Source of the DNA: JBFXAM01 sp050184295 | GTDB lineage: Bacteria > Planctomycetota > Phycisphaerae > UBA1845 > Fen-1342 | Assembly (NCBI GenBank): GCA_050184295.1 | Contig: JBFXAM010000082.1 | Coordinates: forward strand, 1 to 19,575 | Length of the DNA stretch: 19,575 nt | Direction: 5' to 3' | In this document: piece by piece, positions 1 to 10,776 of the stretch | How positions within the stretch are numbered: the stretch's first letter is position 1 | Layout: every line of letters begins with the position of its first letter | The notes under the pieces: generated by a model | Seen by the model: the letters and a program-made list of their open reading frames with translations, nothing else | The model's database searches: none | What the model was told of the DNA's origin: nothing | Position numbers and translations under genes: made by a program

Positions 1-145
1 CCACACGGGTTCGCGCGAACCGCAATGTTGAGCTGCGCAGCGAGCGTCCTGGCGCCGCGCGAGCTGCGCCGCCATGCCGCTCGGGCAGCGTCATTGTGCC
101 GCGCGTGGATCGCGTGTTCCACCGGCGGCGCGCTACCCCCTTTTT
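1..145. other. Left-edge non-coding stretch, no gene supported
   Basis: This is the sequence beyond the 3' end of the minus-strand DUF4440 gene. The plus-strand reading frames that cross it are arginine- and alanine-rich and look like by-products of high GC. The only structure is a perfect 14-base palindrome, GGTTCGCGCGAACC, at 8-21. It has no loop and no T-tract, so it cannot be called a terminator. Confidence 0.4.
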
Positions 146-637
146 CTACGACCCCGCGGACTCCGTCGGCGACGCGGGCGGCTCGACCGACGTGTGGTCG
201 TGCAGGATCAGCCAATTCCCCGCCCGGCGGACGACGACGAGCGAGAAGGTTCCGCCGGCATCGTCCGGCGGGCGGGTCAGATGCCAGCGGCCCAGGACGA
301 GCGCCGCGTCGGACGCGAGCGGGCGGACTTCGAGCTCGTCGAAGCGCAGCACACCCATGCGCTCCCGCGTCGGATAGCGCCGCTGATAGCGCGCGAGCGT
401 GGCGTCCCAGCCGCGCTCGGTGCGCCCGCCGCTGCTGAAGGTGAGTTCGTCGCCGCGGACGTAATATTGCATGAAGCCGGGGATGTCGCCGCGGTTCCAG
501 GCGTCGGTCTGGGCGGCGAGGAGCGCCCGGACGGCGGTCGCGTGGGATGAGATCGCGGCGCAGCCGGTGAACTGCATCACCGCGGCAAGCCCGGCCCACC
601 AGAGCCGGTCGCTACGAACCCCGATTGGATGCAACAC
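146..637 (-). CDS. DUF4440 / SnoaL-like (NTF2 fold) protein, putative lipoprotein
   Basis: The 163-residue product resembles the DUF4440/SnoaL-like branch of the NTF2-fold superfamily. Features seen are the early helix with A-W-N-R-G-D, a beta-rich middle (DELTFSSGG, then RYQRRYPTRE), and the end strands VLGRWHLTR and WLILHDHTS. Members are small cone-shaped proteins, often of unknown substrate, so no reaction can be assigned. The start is a GTG at 635-637, with a GGAG eight bases upstream. The N-terminus carries a hydrophobic stretch ending in FTGC (about residues 12-26). This is near a lipobox but off consensus, so a lipoprotein in the cell envelope is an inference. The gene lies 60 bp downstream of the aldo/keto reductase on the same strand and may share its transcript. 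Confidence 0.72.
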   Translation of the reverse strand: MLHPIGVRSDRLWWAGLAAVMQFTGCAAISSHATAVRALLAAQTDAWNRGDIPGFMQYYVRGDELTFSSGGRTERGWDATLARYQRRYPTRERMGVLRFDELEVRPLASDAALVLGRWHLTRPPDDAGGTFSLVVVRRAGNWLILHDHTSVEPPASPTESAGS

Positions 638-697
638 GCGCTGCTCCGGTGCGGCCGAGTTGTTGAAGCGTAACCGCGATGCGAACGGGCCGGTGAC

Positions 698-1912
698 TCA
701 CCGCGGCGTCGCGGCGAGAGGCGCGCCGTCGACATACCCCGGCCGCTCGAACGGCAGCCGGATGCTGTGAAATCGATCGCGGAGCGCCGCGTCACGCGCC
801 CTGCGGTCGGCAAACACGTCGTCACGGACCCGAGCGCCCACGCGGTCGCCGACGTTCGCCCGCGGCCCGCCGCGCCGCGCTCCGGACTCGCCGCTCGGGG
901 AATCGGCCGGCGCGTCGCCGGGCGCCGCCGGCGGTTTGTCCGCTGGCGCCACGTCGTTCGGCGGCGTGTAGGCGCGCAGCGCATCGACGGCGGCGTCGAT
1001 CTGCGCGGGCGAATACAACCCGACATTCGCCGTCGGCAGCCCGCGGTCCCACACGTAGCGCAGCAGCTCCGCCGGCGTGCCCTGGTCTTTGTCGGCGCCT
1101 ACGCCGCTGCCGCCGCCGAAGACCTTCATCGCGATCAGCCCGAGACCGCGTCTGCGTCCTTCGGGGAGCACGTCGTTCTCCCAGCCGGCCTGGTTTCGGC
1201 GGACCAGCGCGGCGGAAATGATGAAAAGCATGGTGTCGAAGTCGAGGTCGCGGGCCCGCAGGATGTCGAGCATGTACGCCGACTGTGCGTGGCCCGTGAA
1301 GCCGATCAGGTCGACGACCTTCTGTTCGCGCATGCGGCACATCGCCTTCATCACGCCGTCGGCTTTCCGCAAACTGGCGAGCTCCTTCTTGCTGTCGCCG
1401 TGGTGGCCGATCGCGTGCACCTGCCAGAGATCGAGCCGCTCCGTGCCGAGCTTCTTGAGCGACGTTTCGAGCTCCTTCATCGCGCCGTCGTAGCCGCGTT
1501 CGAGCGTCTTGGTCGCGAGAAAGAGGCCCTGGCGGCGGCCGGCGATGGCGCGGCCGACATGCTCCTCGGCGCCGTAGCTGGGGGCGGTGTCGATCGAGGT
1601 GATGCCGCGTTCGAGCCCGTATTGCAGTGTGCGGACCACCTCATCCAATGGGCGCGTGTGGGCGATCGTGCCGGTGCCCATGCAAAGCATGCAGACGTCG
1701 CGCCCCGTCCTGCCGAAGGGGCGCGTGGTCAGCGCCGGCGCCCGGATCGGCGGAGGTGCGTCGCGCCCCGGCGGTTCGCCGGCCGCGCGGCGTCCGTCGC
1801 CGCAGGCGGCGCCGCGCGGGTGGGTGTGTGGGGCGGCGCCCAAGGCAACGGCGCCCGCGACACCGGCGGCGCGTTCGAGGAAGGTCCGGCGCGAGACGGA
1901 GGGGTCGGCCAT
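698..1912 (-). CDS. Aldo/keto reductase with Tat signal peptide
   Basis: This is a 404-residue NAD(P)H-dependent oxidoreductase of the aldo/keto reductase superfamily. Residues 1-27 form a twin-arginine signal, with SRRTFLE followed by an Ala/Gly/Val hydrophobic segment, so export is predicted. The barrel starts near residue 61. The catalytic tetrad is visible: D108 and Y113 in IDTAPSYG, K135 in ATKT and H166 in QVHAIGH. The reading frame stays open to 2035, but that part overlaps the tRNA gene. I chose the second of two adjacent ATGs (1910-1912) because GGAG lies six bases before it and the RR motif is then well placed. From about residue 316 the protein becomes a Pro/Ala/Gly/Arg-rich tail of roughly 85 residues that is not part of the usual barrel. 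The substrate is unknown. Confidence 0.88.
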   Translation of the reverse strand: MADPSVSRRTFLERAAGVAGAVALGAAPHTHPRGAACGDGRRAAGEPPGRDAPPPIRAPALTTRPFGRTGRDVCMLCMGTGTIAHTRPLDEVVRTLQYGLERGITSIDTAPSYGAEEHVGRAIAGRRQGLFLATKTLERGYDGAMKELETSLKKLGTERLDLWQVHAIGHHGDSKKELASLRKADGVMKAMCRMREQKVVDLIGFTGHAQSAYMLDILRARDLDFDTMLFIISAALVRRNQAGWENDVLPEGRRRGLGLIAMKVFGGGSGVGADKDQGTPAELLRYVWDRGLPTANVGLYSPAQIDAAVDALRAYTPPNDVAPADKPPAAPGDAPADSPSGESGARRGGPRANVGDRVGARVRDDVFADRRARDAALRDRFHSIRLPFERPGYVDGAPLAATPR

Positions 1913-1989
1913 CATTCGCTCCGCAGCAGGAGATTTCATCATACCGCGGACGGCGTCACGGGCCGGCGTGGATTGAGCATGGAGCGAAC

Positions 1990-2063
1990 TGGGCGATACA
2001 GGATTCGAACCTGTGACCTCGTGCGTGTCGAGCACGCGCTCTAGCCAACTGAGCTAATCGCCC
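1990..2063 (-). tRNA. tRNA-Val (anticodon GAC)
   Basis: The 74-base cloverleaf is fully paired. It has a 7-bp acceptor stem GGGCGAT/ATCGCCC with discriminator A, D-stem GCTC/GAGC with a 9-base loop containing GG, anticodon stem CGTGC/GCACG, variable loop AGGTC, and T-stem ACAGG/CCTGT with loop TTCGAAT. The 7-base anticodon loop is TCGACAC. This places GAC at positions 34-36 (2029-2027), reading valine codons GUC and GUU. Position 33 is C (base 2030) instead of the near-universal U. The 3' CCA is not encoded. Confidence 0.93.
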
Positions 2064-2139
2064 GCTGCGCCGGTCGGACGGGGAGCGCCCGCCGGAGCGT
2101 CGAAGTATCGGCGATGCGACCGCGGTTCGTCAAGCTGGC

Positions 2140-2189
2140 GGGCGGTGATCGGATTCATCGATCCATCGCGGGCGGCGATCGGACTCATC
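2140..2189. repeat. Pair of 20-base imperfect direct repeats
   Basis: Two copies, at 2140-2159 and 2170-2189, match at 18 of 20 positions. Each begins GGGCGG and ends TCATC, and the period is exactly 30 bases. The second copy includes the stop codon of the MarR gene (2188-2190). With only two copies and no known function, this may be a local duplication. Confidence 0.5.
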
Positions 2190-2790
2190 AGGCTGGCCGC
2201 GTGAACACTGTTCCTGAGGTTGGACGCAGCGTCATCCGCCGGCGTGGTCGGCCGGGCGGGCGACGCGCGCGCGGCCGGGTCGGGCGATCCGGCGGGGCGG
2301 GAGCGTCGTCGCCGGCCGCGGGCAAGATTCGGCGCAGCAGGGCCGCGAGGTCGCGTTGTGCGCGGCGGGGCAGGGCCGCAATGGTGCGGCGGTCGGCTTC
2401 GACGCGGAGGGGGAAGGCGCGCTCGACGAGCGCGCGGCCGGCGGGGGTGAGTTGGATTCGGATGCCGCGGCGGTCGTGCGGGTCGGCGTAGCGGCGGATC
2501 CAGCCCTTGGATTCGAGGCGGTCGAGGCGGTGGGTCATGGCAGCGGTGGAGAGCGTGACGGCGCGGGCGAGTTCGGTGGGGGAAAGCCGGTAGGGGGCGC
2601 CGCAGCGGCGGAGCGCCGCGAGGACATCGTACTGCCAGAGCGTGAGACCGAGGCTCGCGAGGGCATCGTCGCAGCGCTCGTTCAGGAGGCGGCTGAGAAG
2701 CAGGACGCGCGCCGTGACGCCCAGCGGTTCGGCATCGACGTCGGGACATTCGATGCTCCACCGGCGGATGATCTGGTCGACCGGGTCCAT
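2188..2790 (-). CDS. MarR-family winged-helix transcriptional regulator
   Basis: This 200-residue protein belongs to the MarR family of dimeric regulators that bind palindromic operators and often respond to small ligands. The N-terminal helix MDPVDQIIRRW and the nearby PDVDAEPLGV segment are typical of one MarR subgroup. The winged HTH spans about residues 49-118: LTLWQYDVLAALRR, then LSPTELARAVTLSTAAMTHR as the recognition region, then the wing DPHDRRG. Residues 160-200 are a basic, Pro/Arg-rich tail of unknown role. The ATG at 2788-2790 fits the family N-terminus and has GAGG ten bases upstream. The frame is open further, to 2913, but that part would run into the operator. The gene is divergent from the glgE operon, so autoregulation and control of that operon are plausible inferences. 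Confidence 0.88.
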   Translation of the reverse strand: MDPVDQIIRRWSIECPDVDAEPLGVTARVLLLSRLLNERCDDALASLGLTLWQYDVLAALRRCGAPYRLSPTELARAVTLSTAAMTHRLDRLESKGWIRRYADPHDRRGIRIQLTPAGRALVERAFPLRVEADRRTIAALPRRAQRDLAALLRRILPAAGDDAPAPPDRPTRPRARRPPGRPRRRMTLRPTSGTVFTRPA

Positions 2791-2890
2791 GCCGGGATAT
2801 CCTCTTTCGGCGCGGCGCGAGCCTGGCGGTCGCGCGGGCGCCGGCGCGGCGGTTCGGCGGCGAGCGGGTTCTCGTCGGCGCCGGTCGGAC

Positions 2891-2918
2891 AGGATACGGG
2901 CAATTAGTTTCACGTCAA
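2891..2918 (-). promoter_or_regulatory. Candidate promoter for the MarR gene
   Basis: On the minus strand a -35 box TTGACG (2918-2913) is followed after 16 bases by TATCCT (2896-2891). The -35 lies inside the inverted repeat at 2912-2930, so bound regulator would block it. The predicted leader is about 95 bases. This was assigned by eye. Confidence 0.45.
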
Positions 2919-2930
2919 GTTACTTGACGT
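2912..2930. promoter_or_regulatory. Perfect 8-3-8 inverted repeat, likely MarR operator
   Basis: The sequence ACGTCAAG-TTA-CTTGACGT is a perfect palindrome with a 3-base centre. It sits in a noticeably AT-richer gap between the divergent MarR gene and the DUF2934/glgE operon. Its size and symmetry suit a MarR dimer. Both arms contain a TTGACG that can act as a -35 box, one on each strand, so one bound dimer could regulate both directions. On the plus strand, TAACTT at 2947-2952 is a weak -10 candidate with 16-base spacing. The assignment to this MarR protein is inferred from position. Confidence 0.65.
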
Positions 2931-3008
2931 ATATTTTGATCCCGAATAACTTCGCGGAAAGCCGTCGGCGCGTTCGCCGGCGGCGACCGTCCTTCGAAGG
3001 AGCTGGTC

Positions 3009-3278
3009 ATGGCCCGCACCACTCGAAAACCGAAGACCGCCGCGCCGCCGGTGGACTCCGCTTTGCCGCCCGGCGCGGCGCCGCCCGCCGCGCCCGGTCC
3101 CGCCGCCGAGTCCGCCGCGCGGAACCGCGAGCAGTTGGTGCGCTGGCGCGCGTTCGAGCTCTTTGAGCTGCGCCTTCGCGACGGCCGCCCCGGAGATCCG
3201 GACGCGGATTGGTTGCAGGCGGAACGCGAGGTGGACGAGCGCCTGGCGCGCCCGCCGCGCGACGCCGCACGGACCTGA
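3009..3278 (+). CDS. DUF2934 domain small protein
   Basis: This 89-residue protein has a Pro/Ala-rich N-terminal half (residues 10-36) followed by a compact DUF2934-like segment at about 41-78. The key residues are the R-A-F-E-L-F-E-L helix, a G-R-P-G turn, and D-W-L-Q-A-E-R-E at 67-74. DUF2934 proteins are short and have no established biochemical function, and no enzyme activity is suggested. AAGGAG at 2997-3002 stands six bases before the ATG, which supports the start. It is the first gene after the putative operator and ends 70 bp before glgE, so it is probably co-transcribed with the alpha-glucan genes. Confidence 0.78.
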   Translation: MARTTRKPKTAAPPVDSALPPGAAPPAAPGPAAESAARNREQLVRWRAFELFELRLRDGRPGDPDADWLQAEREVDERLARPPRDAART

Positions 3279-3348
3279 CACAGACGCACCGGCTCGAGGA
3301 CAGCGTGCCGAGCGTCCGACGTGCTGCCAGCCCGGAGAGGCGATCCGC

Positions 3349-5341
3349 ATGAGCAAAGCGCGCCCCGCGACAGACTATCCCCCCGAACCGCGCCAGCGGG
3401 TCGAGATCGTGGCCGTTCGGCCCGCGGTGGACGGCGGGCGCTATCCGATCAAGCGCGTCGTCGGGGAAGCGGTCGTCGTCGAGGCCGACATCATCGTCGA
3501 CGGGCACGACGTGCTGGCGGCGGTGATGAAGCATCGCGTCGCGAGCGCGAAAGAGTGGACCGAAGTGCGGCTCGAGCCGCTGCCCAACGACGTGTGGACC
3601 GGACGGTTCACGATCAGCACACTCCAGCCGCACGTTTACACCGTCGAGGCCTGGATCGACCGCTTCGCGAGCTGGGCGCGCGACCTTGCAAAGCGCGTCG
3701 CGGCGGACCAGGACGTGACGGTGGATCTGCGAATCGGCGCGCAGCTGATCGAAGAAGCGGCGACGCGCGCCGCGGGAGACGATGCCGAGCGGCTCGCTGC
3801 CGCCGCCCGCGCCGTCCGCGGCCGCGACCGGGCGGTCGCGACGGCGACGGCCCTGGGCGAGGAGCTGGCGGAGTGGATGCGATGCTGGGACGGGCGGCCG
3901 TCTCCGGCGCGGGCCGAAATGGAATATCGCGTCGACGTCGATCCGATCTACGCGCGCTACAGCACGTGGTACGAGATGTTCCCGCGCTCGTGCGCCGCGG
4001 AGCCGCACCAGCACGGAACGCTGGCGGATTGCGAGCGGCTGCTGCCATACGTCGCGGCGATGGGGTTCGACGTGCTCTATTTGCCGCCGGTGCACCCGAT
4101 CGGGCGCGCGTTCCGCAAGGGGAAGAACAACGCGACGACGGCGGGCGCGGACGACGTGGGGAGTCCGTGGGCGATCGGGGCGCAGGAAGGCGGACATAAG
4201 GAGATTCACCCGCAGCTCGGCACGCGGGAGGATTTCCGGCGGCTGGTGGCGGCGGCGCGGAAGCGTGGCATCGAACTCGCGATGGACCTCGCCTACCAGT
4301 GCGCGCCGGACCATCCGTATGTTCGCGAGCATCCGGAGTGGTTCCGGGCGCGGCCGGACGGGACGATTCAGTATGCCGAGAATCCACCCAAGAAGTACCA
4401 GGACATCTATCCGCTCGACTTCGAGTGCGAGCAGTGGCGGGCGTTGTGGGAGGAGTTGCGCAGCGTCGTGCTGCACTGGATCGGTCACGGTGTGCGCATC
4501 TTCCGCGTCGACAATCCGCACACGAAGTCGCTGCGGTTCTGGGAGTGGATGATCGGCTCGGTGCGGCATGATCATCCGGAGACGATCTTTCTCGCGGAGG
4601 CGTTCACGCGTCCGAAGATGATGGTTCGGCTGGCGAAGATCGGGTTCAACCAGTCGTACACGTATTTTGCGTGGCGGAATGCGAAGTGGGAGATCGAGGA
4701 GTATTTCCGCGAACTGACGCAGCCCCCGATGATCGACTTCTATCGCGCGAATCTCTGGCCCAATACGCCGGACATCCTCACCGAGCACTTTCAGCACGGC
4801 GGGCGGGCGGCGTTCCTGTCGCGCTTCGTGCTGGCGGCAACGCTGGGGGCGAGCTACGGCATCTATGGGCCGGCGTTCGAGCTGTGCGAGAACCGCGCCC
4901 GCGAGCCGGGCTCGGAGGAGTACCTCGACTCGGAGAAGTACCAGATTCGCGCGTGGAATCGCGACGATCCGGGCAGCCTGCGGCATCTGATCGCGCGGGT
5001 GAACCGCATCCGCCGCGAGCATCCGGCGCTGCACACGGATCGCGGGCTGAGGTTTCTGGAGATCGGCAACGACCAGTTGCTGGCGTTCACGAAGACGTCG
5101 GACGACGGCGAGGACGCGCTGCTGGTGTGCGTGAATCTGGACGTGCGCAACACGCAGGCAGGCTGGCTCACGTTGCCGCTCGCGCCGCGCGGCGCGGAGC
5201 CGGGCCCGGAGCCGCGACAGGCGCACGATCTGTTGAGCGGGGCGCGCTACGATTGGCATGGACCGAGCGCGTATATCGAGCTGAATCCGCACGTGATGCC
5301 CGCCCACATTTTCCGGCTGCGCTATCGCGTAAGGAGCGAGC

Positions 5342-5364
<23 letters not shown>
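3349..5364 (+). CDS. glgE: Alpha-1,4-glucan:maltose-1-phosphate maltosyltransferase (GlgE)
   Basis: This cytosolic GH13 enzyme transfers maltosyl units from alpha-maltose-1-phosphate to the non-reducing end of an alpha-1,4-glucan and releases phosphate. The product has 671 residues, the usual size for GlgE. After the N-terminal domain come the GlgE-typical blocks HPIGRAFRKGKNN, GSPWAIG and EGGHKEIHPQLGT. The nucleophile is D388 in RVDNPHTK, the acid/base is E417 in FLAEAF, and the third carboxylate is D475 in NTPDIL. The 29-residue spacing of the first two equals that in the Streptomyces enzyme. The ATG at 3349 follows GGAGAGG by eight bases; an open upstream extension lacks family similarity. 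The 3' end overlaps the next gene by 23 bp. Confidence 0.95.
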
Positions 5365-8811
<3,447 letters not shown>

Positions 8812-8815
<4 letters not shown>

Positions 8816-10776
8816 CGCGCGCCAGCACCGATTCACAGCGCCCCGCGAGCGGCGTCGGACGCAGTCCGGACACGAGTTCGCGACTGAGCGCGGACGATCT
8901 GTACCTGTTCAACGAAGGCACGCACACCCGCCTCTACGAGAAGCTCGGAGCCTATCCGACCTCCATCGACGGCGTCGCGGGGACGTATTTCGCCGTCTGG
9001 GCGCCGAACGCCGACCGCGTCAGCGTCGTCGGCGACTTCAACGGCTGGCAGCCCGGCCCGCATCGCTTGCGGCCGCGCGATTCGTCGGGCGTGTGGGAGG
9101 GGTTCCTGCCCGGCGTAGGCGTGGGCGCACTGTACAAATACCACATCGAGTCACGTCACGCGGGCTATCGCGTCGACAAGGCCGATCCGTTCGGGTTCTA
9201 CTTCGAGAAGCCGCCGCGTACCGCATCGATCGTGTGGGACCTGGACTACCGGTGGAACGACGCCGCGTGGATGAAGAGCCGCGGTGGGCGAAACGCGCTC
9301 CGCGCGCCGATGTCGGTCTACGAGGTGCACTTCGGCTCATGGATGCGCGTGCCCGAGGAGAACAACCGGTGGCTGACGTATCGCGAGGCCGCGCCGCGAC
9401 TGATCGAGCACGTGACGCGCATGGGATTCACGCATGTGGAGTTCATGCCGCTCATGGAGCATCCGTTCTACGGCTCGTGGGGCTACCAGACGACCGGCTA
9501 CTTCGCGCCGACCTGTCGCTATGGAACGCCGCAGGATCTGATGTGGCTGATCGATCAGCTTCACCAGGCGGGGATCGGGGTGATTCTCGACTGGGTTCCG
9601 TCGCACTTTCCGACCGACGAGCACGGCCCCGGCTACTTCGACGGGACGCACCTGTTTGAGCACGCCGACCCGCGCCGCGGCGTGCAGCCCGAATGGGACA
9701 GCTTCACGTTCAACTACGGTCGGCATGAGGTGCGTAGTTTTCTCATCAGCAACGCGCTGTTCTGGCTCGATCGCTATCACGCCGACGGCCTGCGCGTCGA
9801 CGCGGTCGCTTCGATGCTCTATCTCGACTACGCCCGCCGGCCGGGCGAGTGGATTCCGAACGAGCACGGCGGGCGCGAGCACCTGGAGGCGATCGCGTTT
9901 CTGCGGCAGTTGAACGAGCAGGTGTACAAGGCGTTTCCGGATGTGCAGACGATCGCCGAGGAGTCGACGTCGTGGCCGATGGTGTCGCGTCCGAACTATG
10001 TCGGCGGGCTGGGGTTCGGGTTGAAGTGGGACATGGGCTGGATGCACGACACGCTCGACTACATGACCCAGGAGCCGATCTATCGCAAGTATCACCACCG
10101 CAACTTGACGTTTCGCATGATGTACGCGTTCAACGAAAACTTCATGCTCCCGCTTTCGCACGACGAGGTCGTGCACGGGAAGGGCGCACTGCTGCGGAAA
10201 ATGTCCGGCGACGACTGGCAACGGTTCGCGAACCTGCGGCTTCTCTATGGGCTGATGTACGCCCAGCCCGGCAAGAAGCTGCTCTTCATGGGCGCGGAGC
10301 TGGGCACGTGGAACGAGTGGTATCACGAGACCAGCCTCGACTGGCACCTGTTGAACGAGCCGCGGCACGAGGGGCTTCGACGCTGGCTGGCGGACGTGAA
10401 CCGCGTGTATCGCGATTTTCCCGGGCTGCACGTGCGCGACTGCGAGCCCGCGGGTTTCTCGTGGGTCGACTGCAACGACGCCGAGGCGAGCGTGATCAGT
10501 TTCCTGCGGCACGGCGAGCAGGCCGAACACGACGTGCTCGTGGTCTGCAATTTCACACCGGTCCCGCGCACGAATTATCACGTCGGCGTGCCGCGCGCCG
10601 GTGTTTGGCGCGAGCTGTTGAACAGCGACCTGGAGGTCTATGGCGGCGCGGGCTGGCAGAATCCCGGCGGCGTCGAGGCGGCTCCGATCGCGGTCCATGG
10701 GCGTCCGTTCTCGCTCATGCTCTCGCTCCCGCCGCTCGCCGCACTGTATCTCACGTGTGACCGGGAGCCGGTGTGA
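8812..10776 (+). CDS. glgB: 1,4-alpha-glucan branching enzyme (GlgB, GH13)
   Basis: This enzyme cuts alpha-1,4 chains and rejoins them by alpha-1,6 bonds, branching the glucan made by GlgE. Of the 654 residues, about 57-120 form the CBM48 beta-sandwich (VWAPNADRVSVVGDFNGW), followed by the GH13 barrel and a C-terminal beta domain. The catalytic residues are D330 (GLRVDAVASM), E383 (TIAEEST) and D451 (LSHDEVVHGKG). The spacings of 53 and 68 residues are the same as in the E. coli enzyme (D405, E458, D526). The 75-residue offset means the extra N1 module of E. coli GlgB is absent. The start overlaps the treS-mak stop as ATGA, with CAGGAGG upstream. Confidence 0.96.

Noticed and set aside
8..21. 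14-base palindrome considered as a terminator or operator for the leftmost gene
   Set aside because: There is no T-run, it is about 125 bases from the nearest gene end, and its central CGCGCG makes chance occurrence likely in this GC-rich DNA.
1913..2035. Upstream extension of the aldo/keto reductase start to 2035
   Set aside because: The extra residues come from translating the tRNA gene, a known annotation artefact. The Tat signal and ribosome binding site support a start at 1912.
767..2044. 425-codon plus-strand open frame opposite the aldo/keto reductase
   Set aside because: It is antisense to a gene with a complete catalytic tetrad, and its end runs through the tRNA gene.
1990..2790. 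tRNA-adjacent integration site or genomic island boundary
   Set aside because: There is no integrase, no second copy of the tRNA 3' end in the window, and base composition and gene types do not change across the tRNA.
2791..2913. Upstream start for the MarR protein at 2913
   Set aside because: That start would lie inside the inverted repeat and downstream of no promoter. The added residues are a low-complexity Arg/Ala/Pro run, and the family N-terminus begins at the ATG at 2790.
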